Assembly (NCBI GenBank): GCA_009885355.1
Contig: VFKW01000083.1
Location: 1-5,503, forward strand
DNA length: 5,503 bases
Direction of reading: 5' to 3'
DNA from: Candidatus Berkelbacteria bacterium
GTDB lineage: Bacteria > Patescibacteriota > UBA1384 > VFKW01
Shown here: positions 1 through 3,601 of the stretch, piece after piece
Position numbering within the stretch: the stretch's first letter is position 1
Layout: each line of letters opens with the position of its first letter
Made by a program: the position numbers and the translations under genes
Notes under the pieces: generated by a model
What the model was told of the DNA's origin: nothing
Seen by the model: only the letters and a program-made list of their open reading frames with translations
The model's database searches: none

Positions 1-474
1 TACCACCACCATGCTCAAAACCACCAATAGGTACTGATGCCCTATATTTGAAGTAATCTGAATCGTATTTTTCAAAGCCAAGAAATAAAAAATCAGCGTA
101 TTTATATTCACCGCGGTCATGACAAATCCCAAACCCACATAAACCCACCATTTGCCGTCAGTTTTCTTCTCTTTTTGGACCTTTTCTTTTTTAAAGAATG
201 TATTATAGATTCCTAGTCCGAGTAAGATAAGCGCAAACCAGATATCAAATTCCCCAGAAAATCGATGCCGTATATTAAAATCCAAAAACCTCGTCGAGAT
301 ACTCAGGGCAAATATCTCAATCAGTAAAAATAACAATTCACTCCCTATCAGGTAAAAAACAGCTTTTTTCCGCCCTTTTTCCGCCCCAAGATACAACAAA
401 ACCACCGTCAACATAGGGAAATTGATCGCCGCCATCAGAGTAAAAACAATATAATTTTGCACTTGCTCAGTCAT
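1..474 (-). CDS. Partial GAP/LysE-like multi-pass membrane protein, C-terminus beyond left edge
   Basis: The frame is open from an ATG at 474 to the window edge (158 codons, no stop), so the C-terminus is missing. The translation starts MTEQVQNYIVF. Hydrophobic segments lie near residues 8-30, 37-59, 77-93, 109-136 and 147 onward, with a basic loop (KKEKVQKEKK) at 95-104. The layout resembles the GAP (Sap-like) / LysE superfamily of small exporters: an early helix with a proline (INFP, 17-20), a Lys/Arg-rich turn, a loop ending in KWW (108-110), then a helix carrying AVNINTL (121-127) where the family often has a VNPK-like motif. The family call is inference; the substrate cannot be told. There is no Shine-Dalgarno before the ATG, but a TATAAT lies six bases upstream, which suggests a leaderless transcript. 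The preceding membrane-protein gene ends 68 nt upstream. Confidence 0.6.
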   Translation of the reverse strand, partial: MTEQVQNYIVFTLMAAINFPMLTVVLLYLGAEKGRKKAVFYLIGSELLFLLIEIFALSISTRFLDFNIRHRFSGEFDIWFALILLGLGIYNTFFKKEKVQKEKKTDGKWWVYVGLGFVMTAVNINTLIFYFLALKNTIQITSNIGHQYLLVVLSMVVV

Positions 475-480
475 AAATAA

Positions 481-486
481 ATTATA
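481..486 (-). promoter_or_regulatory. -10 box (TATAAT) placing the transcription start on the ATG
   Basis: On the minus strand a perfect TATAAT lies six nucleotides before the ATG at 474. With usual -10 geometry the first transcribed base is the A of the start codon. It is preceded by TTGGT, close to but not exactly an extended -10. No convincing -35 is visible 16-18 nt upstream. A/T-rich context can produce such hexamers by chance. Confidence 0.45.
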
Positions 487-542
487 ACCAAGAAAAACCA
501 CAAACACATTAGAGAAAATAGCAATAAATACGTCTTAAAATA

Positions 543-1052
543 TTAATACGGACAATCTGTCATTTGAGTAAAAGAACATGTTAATAATAAAAATAAATAC
601 ATCATAGGCCAAATCATCACCATTAAAGCGATGCCAATCTTTTTTCTTTTCCTAAGCATAGGAATAAACAAAGCAATCGATATTAAAGGAATTATAAACA
701 TAGAAACTACAGCTATTGCATCAACTTGCCCTATTATTACACTACCCCAAATTAACAATATTCCAATTAACGTACAAAAATACTCCCGAAATCCAATTTT
801 ATTATTACAAACTACTTGATTACTATTCGAAGCTTGTTGTAAAGAATCTAACTTTTCTGACCTGCCCCCAAACCTCTTTGCCAATAAAAAAATAATAATA
901 CCAAGAAGCACAGAAAAAGCATAGAAATTTTCAAAAGGATTAATAATTTCAACCCATTCAAATGCTCCATTAAAAATATAATTGGAATTAAATATTAAAA
1001 GCAATATATAAACGGATAATCCTACCAATAAATATTTCCTTTTAAATTTCAT
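543..1052 (-). CDS. Hypothetical multi-pass membrane protein (169 aa)
   Basis: I do not recognise this protein. The ATG at 1052 is supported by an AAGGAG Shine-Dalgarno at 1057-1062, four bases upstream; the stop is TAA. About five hydrophobic segments are visible, near residues 7-23, 44-58, 91-107, 110-133 and 138-159. A hydrophilic Ser/Asn/Gln-rich loop sits at 59-88, and a basic cluster (RKRKK, 134-138) lies between the last two helices. Four cysteines (82, 93, 159, 167) are present without an obvious metal or redox motif. The gene is more A+T-rich than the NUDIX gene upstream and is separated from it by a REP-like spacer, so it is probably a separate transcription unit. No terminator is visible before the next gene 68 nt downstream, so read-through into it is possible. 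Function unknown; integral membrane location is the only safe inference. Confidence 0.75.
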   Translation of the reverse strand: MKFKRKYLLVGLSVYILLLIFNSNYIFNGAFEWVEIINPFENFYAFSVLLGIIIFLLAKRFGGRSEKLDSLQQASNSNQVVCNNKIGFREYFCTLIGILLIWGSVIIGQVDAIAVVSMFIIPLISIALFIPMLRKRKKIGIALMVMIWPMMYLFLLLTCSFTQMTDCPY

Positions 1053-1085
1053 ATTTCTCCTTAAACAAACATTTAAGATACTCTA

Positions 1086-1091
1086 ATTGTA
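1086..1091 (-). promoter_or_regulatory. Weak -10 candidate (TACAAT) for the 169-aa membrane protein gene
   Basis: TACAAT on the minus strand lies 33 nt before the start codon at 1052, in an A/T-rich stretch. No -35 match is seen at 16-18 nt; that position falls at the edge of the repeat-like sequence around 1109-1122. An adjacent 14-nt palindrome, attttatataaaat at 1094-1107, offers other TATA-like hexamers. Confidence 0.25.
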
Positions 1092-1093
1092 CT

Positions 1094-1107
1094 ATTTTAT
1101 ATAAAAT
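1094..1107. repeat. 14-nt perfect A/T palindrome
   Basis: The sequence attttatataaaat equals its own reverse complement. It lies between the REP-like element and the start of the 169-aa membrane protein gene. It could be part of a promoter or an operator; its low complexity makes chance a fair explanation. Confidence 0.3.
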
Positions 1108-1112
1108 AACTC

Positions 1113-1180
1113 CATCCCGACCGCTCTTTCTTGTCATCCCGACCCCCAAAGGGGCCCCTTTGGGGCGCAGCGGAGGGATC
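1113..1180. repeat. REP-like intergenic element with a 22-nt G+C-rich palindrome
   Basis: In this A+T-rich window a G+C-rich block stands out. A perfect 22-nt palindrome (1144-1165) has the pattern CCCC-AAA-GGGG|CCCC-TTT-GGGG. Its flanks carry atccc (1136-1140) and gggat (1175-1179), which could pair outside it. The decamer catcccgacc occurs twice, at 1113-1122 and 1135-1144. The word pattern (tcatcccga ... gcggagggatc) resembles interspersed REP/BIME-like repeats known from many bacterial genomes; that likeness is from memory. There is no T-tract after the hairpin on the minus strand, so it is not a canonical intrinsic terminator, though it could stabilise the 3' end of the NUDIX mRNA. Confidence 0.6.
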
Positions 1181-1193
1181 GTCCCCCAGTCCC

Positions 1194-1221
1194 CTAACTA
1201 CCTACTACTAACTACCAGCTA
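1194..1221. repeat. 14-bp imperfect tandem repeat, two copies
   Basis: Copy one, CTAACTACCTACTA (1194-1207), and copy two, CTAACTACCAGCTA (1208-1221), match at 12 of 14 positions. The first three bases of copy two are the complement of the NUDIX stop codon TAG, so the repeat straddles the 3' end of that gene and supplies its last residues. Confidence 0.65.
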
Positions 1222-1792
1222 CTGATCGGCAAAGCCGATCTTTAAATTCCCCCAACTTCCCATCCAATTTTATTTTTAATAATTTAGATGCCATCGGAAA
1301 TTCTGCCTTATCACTAGTTGCAAATTCAAAAAATTCCTCAAAATCCACTTCTTTCAACCCATAAAACTTTTCCCCACCATCCCCTTTTTGCTCCGCCACT
1401 TTTCGACAATTTCTCGCAATATAGACGCTTACTTTCCAATCGATCTTTGGCGTCGGACAATAATCAAACCACAATTCCCAACTATCTCCTGCAAATCCAG
1501 TTTCTTCCAGCAATTCCCTCTTCGCCGCTCCCAAATCGTCCTCCCCCTCATCGATCCTACCACCTGGAAAACCCAAAAATCGCGGCAAATCAGGTTGTTC
1601 CTGATCCAGCAAAACGATCTTCCCCTCACAGGTCACAGGCAAAACCACCACCGTATCATCTCTCATCAATTTCTCAAAAGTAGCCTTCGAACCATCATAA
1701 AGCACCTGTTCCCATTGATACAAATCAAAAATAACTCCCCCAAAAACCTTTTTCGCCCCCTCAGACATATTTTTTAAATTATCCCTCGCCAT
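1208..1792 (-). CDS. NUDIX hydrolase, ADP-ribose pyrophosphatase-like
   Basis: A 194-aa protein with a full NUDIX box at residues 78-100 in the pattern Gx5Ex7REUxEExGU, including RELLEETGF (92-100), whose acidic residues bind the metal for hydrolysis of nucleoside diphosphates linked to another group. Upstream, the LPVTCEGKIVLLDQEQ stretch (51-66) followed by a proline-rich turn and FPGG resembles the ADP-ribose/sugar-nucleotide branch; the exact substrate is inference. The likely role is cytosolic housecleaning or recycling. The ATG at 1792 has a GAGGAG Shine-Dalgarno seven bases upstream. That site overlaps the stop of the alpha/beta hydrolase gene, with 11 nt between the frames, so the two are probably cotranscribed and translationally coupled. 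The last ten codons are odd: residues 185-190 are encoded by a perfect hairpin, and the stop lies in a 14-bp tandem repeat, so the native C-terminus may have been altered. Confidence 0.93.
   Translation of the reverse strand: MARDNLKNMSEGAKKVFGGVIFDLYQWEQVLYDGSKATFEKLMRDDTVVVLPVTCEGKIVLLDQEQPDLPRFLGFPGGRIDEGEDDLGAAKRELLEETGFAGDSWELWFDYCPTPKIDWKVSVYIARNCRKVAEQKGDGGEKFYGLKEVDFEEFFEFATSDKAEFPMASKLLKIKLDGKLGEFKDRLCRSVAGS
1224..1240. repeat. Hairpin with 7-bp arms inside the 3' end of the NUDIX gene
   Basis: GATCGGC, AAA, GCCGATC forms a perfect inverted repeat. On the minus strand it encodes residues 185-190 (DRLCRS) of the NUDIX protein. No U-tract follows in the minus-strand RNA, so it is not a simple terminator. 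It abuts the 14-bp tandem repeat, which suggests one composite repeat element. Confidence 0.6.
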
Positions 1793-1799
1793 TTATTCA

Positions 1800-1805
1800 C
1801 TCCTC
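1800..1805 (-). promoter_or_regulatory. Shine-Dalgarno of the NUDIX gene, overlapping the hydrolase stop
   Basis: GAGGAG, seven bases before the ATG at 1792. Its first two bases are the last two of the TGA that ends the alpha/beta hydrolase frame, a typical arrangement for translational coupling. Confidence 0.8.
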
Positions 1806-2526
1806 AATTCTTCAAAACCCAACTAGCTGTTTGCTCAAACAATTTCTCCTCCACCCCTTCTTCATCAAAAGTATGCCCCGCGCCTTCAATCACTGTATAT
1901 TCTTTAGGCTCATTTGCTAATTCAAAATATTCTTTCCCATACTCTTTCAATATTCCATTCCCTGCACAAATAATTTTTATCGGACTTTTCACACAATCAA
2001 CGATCTCTTTTGCCGTCATTTTCAACCACTTATCATCATGCATTTTCCTTCCGATCACAAAAACATTCCCCCAATTAACTGTGTAAGAATCAAGTGATTC
2101 GACATATTTATACTCTGCTTGATCGATAAAATCAGCCGGATGTGAACCATCCCACAAAATTACTCCAGAAACTGGCTTAGTAAAAAGTTGCACAATAATA
2201 CCGCCAAAGCTATGTCCAACCAAATAAATTTTAGAAAATTGATCCTTGAACTGATTGTATACCGACTTTAAATCATCAAGATGTATTTGAGCATCACAAT
2301 CCGTAAACGTCCGCCCCTTTTCCTTCCAGCTATATAGATCAAATCGAAAACTGGCTATCCCCTGTTTAGCCATATATTTCGATCCATTAAAAAAGATATG
2401 CTCATTACAATTCCCAGTAAACCCATGCACAAAAATCACCAACCTATCAGCCTTCTCGCTTGGCGTAGTCAAATACCCATAAATCCTATGCTCATCATTT
2501 GTATCAATAATAATTTCTTTTTCCAT
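1804..2526 (-). CDS. Alpha/beta-fold hydrolase (serine esterase-like)
   Basis: A 240-aa single-domain alpha/beta hydrolase of usual length, with no signal peptide, so cytosolic. An N-terminal beta region precedes the oxyanion motif HGFTGN (34-39); the nucleophile elbow is GHSFGG with Ser106; the catalytic histidine is His218 in EGAGHTF. The family hydrolyses ester or related bonds; the substrate here is unknown. The catalytic acid is odd: after beta7 the sequence reads CAGNGILKE (187-195), without the Asp usually found there. Asp126 (WDGSHP, after the presumed beta6) is an alternative acid. The ATG at 2526 has AAGGAG at 2535-2540, eight bases upstream. A promoter candidate lies at 2551-2579, just behind the tRNA terminator, making this the first gene of a two-gene operon with the NUDIX hydrolase. 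Its TGA stop fits the standard code. Confidence 0.92.
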   Translation of the reverse strand: MEKEIIIDTNDEHRIYGYLTTPSEKADRLVIFVHGFTGNCNEHIFFNGSKYMAKQGIASFRFDLYSWKEKGRTFTDCDAQIHLDDLKSVYNQFKDQFSKIYLVGHSFGGIIVQLFTKPVSGVILWDGSHPADFIDQAEYKYVESLDSYTVNWGNVFVIGRKMHDDKWLKMTAKEIVDCVKSPIKIICAGNGILKEYGKEYFELANEPKEYTVIEGAGHTFDEEGVEEKLFEQTASWVLKN

Positions 2527-2550
2527 ATAACACTCTCCTTCTATATCTTA

Positions 2551-2579
2551 AAATTACCACAATCCCCCACCGATTGCAA
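2551..2579 (-). promoter_or_regulatory. Promoter candidate for the hydrolase-NUDIX operon
   Basis: On the minus strand: TTGCAA (2574-2579), a 17-nt spacer ending in TGG, then TAATTT (2551-2556). The -10 is poor, but the -35 hexamer, the spacer length and the TGG extension are the same as in the strong tRNA-Ala promoter nearby. The predicted start would leave a leader of about 18 nt before the ATG at 2526, including the AAGGAG site. Confidence 0.5.
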
Positions 2580-2589
2580 AAAACCATCT

Positions 2590-2619
2590 CATTATTCACT
2601 ATTCTAGATTCATTATTCA
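2590..2619. repeat. Short direct repeat CATTATTCA, two copies
   Basis: The nonamer lies at 2590-2598 and 2611-2619, 21 nt apart, between the tRNA terminator and the hydrolase promoter. Low-complexity A/T-rich words repeat easily, so this may be chance. Confidence 0.3.
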
Positions 2620-2646
2620 AAAAATCACCTTTCCAGGTGATTTTTT
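2619..2646 (-). terminator. Intrinsic terminator after tRNA-Ala
   Basis: AAAAAATCACCT (2619-2630), loop TTCC, AGGTGATTTTTT (2635-2646): a perfect 12-bp inverted repeat with a four-base loop, a short G/C core, and six T residues on either strand. It starts three bases past the tRNA 3' end, so it terminates the tRNA transcript on the minus strand. Its symmetry would let it work in both directions. Confidence 0.92.
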
Positions 2647-2649
2647 CTG

Positions 2650-2723
2650 TGGACCGACGGGGATTCGAACCCCGGACCCCCTGCTTGCAAAGCAGGTGCT
2701 CTAGCCAGCTGAGCTACCGGCCC
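2650..2723 (-). tRNA. trnA(UGC): tRNA-Ala, anticodon UGC
   Basis: 74 nt that fold fully by hand. The acceptor stem is GGGCCGG with TCGGTCC, and includes the G3:U70 wobble pair that is the main identity element for alanyl-tRNA synthetase. The D arm is GCTC/GAGC. The anticodon arm is CCTGC-TTTGCAA-GCAGG with anticodon TGC, reading GCA and probably other GCN codons. The variable region is GGGTC and the T arm CGGGG-TTCGAAT-CCCCG. The discriminator base is A. The 3' CCA is not encoded (the next bases are CAG), so it must be added by a CCA-adding enzyme. The gene has its own promoter upstream and an intrinsic terminator right behind it, so it is a single-gene transcription unit. Confidence 0.97.
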
Positions 2724-2747
2724 AAAATCAATTTTTAATACTTAAAT

Positions 2748-2776
2748 ATTATACCAAGGATTTATATCTTTTGCAA
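2748..2776 (-). promoter_or_regulatory. tRNA-Ala promoter
   Basis: On the minus strand: TTGCAA (2771-2776), a 17-nt spacer ending in TGG, and a perfect TATAAT (2748-2753), i.e. a sigma-70-type promoter with an extended -10. Transcription would start near 2741, giving about 18 nt of leader before the mature tRNA 5' end at 2723. Confidence 0.88.
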
Positions 2777-2797
2777 CCCAAATGACCCTTATAAATC

Positions 2798-2998
2798 TTA
2801 TACCAACCTCCACACAGCAACAATAACCAACAGCACCGCCAGCAAGATCCACATATTATATGTCCCGCCAGATCCCAAAAACCTCTCGGCATAATAATTC
2901 TTCCCCACCATCCGCACCAATTGCTCCCTATATTTAAGTATAAAATATGCCACAACAAACGACCCGACCAATAAAATTAACCTCGTAAAGATACCCAT
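2798..2998 (-). CDS. Small two-helix membrane protein (66 aa), hypothetical
   Basis: The protein begins MGIFTRLILLVGSF. Two hydrophobic segments (about residues 4-21 and 48-65) flank a polar region with basic residues and the stretch AERFLGSGGTY (37-47), the most motif-like part. I do not recognise a named family; small proteins of this plan are common in candidate-phyla genomes, but that is an impression. I chose the ATG at 2998 because AGGAGG lies just upstream (3002-3007). A longer frame from a TTG at 3031 has no such site. The start lies 22 nt inside the end of the preceding gene, whose last codons contain the ribosome binding site, so the pair should be cotranscribed and coupled. The frame ends with TAA 22 nt before the tRNA promoter, and no terminator is visible between them. 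Confidence 0.75.
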   Translation of the reverse strand: MGIFTRLILLVGSFVVAYFILKYREQLVRMVGKNYYAERFLGSGGTYNMWILLAVLLVIVAVWRLV

Positions 2999-3471
2999 AT
3001 TCCTCCTATAGTAAGCATTAATTGTAAACAAACCGCCAATATTAATTGATAAACATGTGCTTCATGCCATCGAAAATGAAATTTACTATGTATACCATGA
3101 AACCAACTTCCAAATTTCGTTGATCGAAAACATTTTTTCCAAAATGGCACATTGTCCATTAGATCAGGCAGAGAAGCCCCAAAAGCCCCACACAAAAAAA
3201 CCAAAGGCTCATTCACTCTAAGAGCAATAAATATAATAATAACCGTCGTGACTGTAACATCGATATATGATGTAATATAAGTAGATAAAGGCCATTCTCT
3301 GTCAACAACCGATGAATACCGCCTCGGTCTTACTTTTTCTGGTGCTCCATCTACATGAGGCATCATATCTAAAACTTGATGACTCAAAAATCCAGCCAAA
3401 AACCCCAAAACAGGATTGCCCGTAGCCAATCCAACCGCCCCACCAACTATAGCATGCTGACTTAATAACAT
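2977..3471 (-). CDS. Membrane protein with paired His/Asp blocks, possibly YdjM/DUF457-like metal-dependent hydrolase
   Basis: 164 aa. The N-terminus has His6 followed by a Gly-rich hydrophobic stretch (8-30) and the block SHQVLDMMPHVD (30-41). A second membrane segment (about 68-85) leads to GASLPDLMDNVPF (98-110), then a His-rich stretch with His125, His128, His132, His136 and His139, and a last helix (about 141-160). His/Asp blocks beside short helices recall the membrane-bound metal-dependent hydrolase (YdjM/DUF457) and related families; this is inference and the substrate is unknown. The ATG at 3471 has no clear Shine-Dalgarno. Its 3' end overlaps the small membrane protein gene by 22 nt and carries that gene's ribosome binding site. 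A 130-nt spacer with a structured repeat separates it from glmS; no terminator is seen there, so partial cotranscription with glmS is possible. Confidence 0.82.
   Translation of the reverse strand: MLLSQHAIVGGAVGLATGNPVLGFLAGFLSHQVLDMMPHVDGAPEKVRPRRYSSVVDREWPLSTYITSYIDVTVTTVIIIFIALRVNEPLVFLCGAFGASLPDLMDNVPFWKKCFRSTKFGSWFHGIHSKFHFRWHEAHVYQLILAVCLQLMLTIGGIWVSLRG
3002..3007 (-). promoter_or_regulatory. Shine-Dalgarno AGGAGG that sets the start of the 66-aa membrane protein
   Basis: A perfect anti-16S match inside the last codons (Gly-Gly) of the preceding gene. It is only three bases from the ATG at 2998, closer than usual, but no other in-frame start nearby has a better-placed site. Confidence 0.7.
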
Positions 3472-3495
3472 ATTCGCAAAATCCCGGTTAATATT

Positions 3496-3550
3496 GTTCG
3501 ACCCTGTGGAGAACCTTACTTCTCGACTCCATACTGTTACGCTCGAAGAA
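3496..3550. repeat. Structured REP-like element in the spacer after glmS
   Basis: The 130 nt between glmS and the next gene hold a more G+C-rich block. Segment ttctcgac (3520-3527) can pair with gtggagaa (3506-3513), giving an 8-bp stem with one mismatch and a six-base loop. It can also pair with tcgaagaa (3543-3550), giving 7 bp with one bulged base; the two pairings exclude each other. The words ctcgaagaa and ttctcgac resemble REP-like repeats with a TTCGAGCG...AGTCGAGAAG core that I recall from other bacteria. There is no U-tract, so it is not a standard terminator. It may protect the glmS mRNA 3' end. Confidence 0.5.
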
Positions 3551-3575
3551 TAATATATATAATGTTTCTTAACCC

Positions 3576-3581
3576 ATTATA
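3576..3581 (-). promoter_or_regulatory. -10-like TATAAT downstream of glmS
   Basis: TATAAT preceded by TG lies 21 nt after the glmS stop on the minus strand. No -35 is apparent. If real, it would start a transcript with a leader of about 100 nt that contains the structured element, ahead of the 164-aa membrane protein gene. Confidence 0.3.
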
Positions 3582-3601
3582 CAGAAAAATTCCCATATTC
3601 T

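Noticed and set aside
631..819. Plus-strand frame of 62 codons opposite the 169-aa membrane protein gene
   Set aside because: No Shine-Dalgarno; the minus-strand gene has a good start and a clear membrane-protein pattern.
1144..1165. Intrinsic terminator for the NUDIX gene
   Set aside because: The hairpin is strong, but no T-tract follows on either strand (minus-strand continuation GGTCGGGATG).
1113..1240. CRISPR-like array from the several repeats in this spacer
   Set aside because: The repeats differ from one another, are short, and have no regular spacer length; no cas gene is present.
1318..1777. Two overlapping plus-strand frames opposite the NUDIX gene
   Set aside because: Compositional shadows, rich in Pro, Ser, Arg and Gln, of a gene with a perfect NUDIX box.
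2749..2958. Minus-strand frame of 69 codons overlapping the small membrane protein and the tRNA promoter
   Set aside because: Trp- and Cys-rich out-of-frame translation; the other frame has AGGAGG and two clean hydrophobic segments.
2999..3031. Longer form of the small membrane protein from a TTG at 3031
   Set aside because: No ribosome binding site there; the added residues simply re-read the end of the upstream gene, and AGGAGG points to the ATG at 2998.
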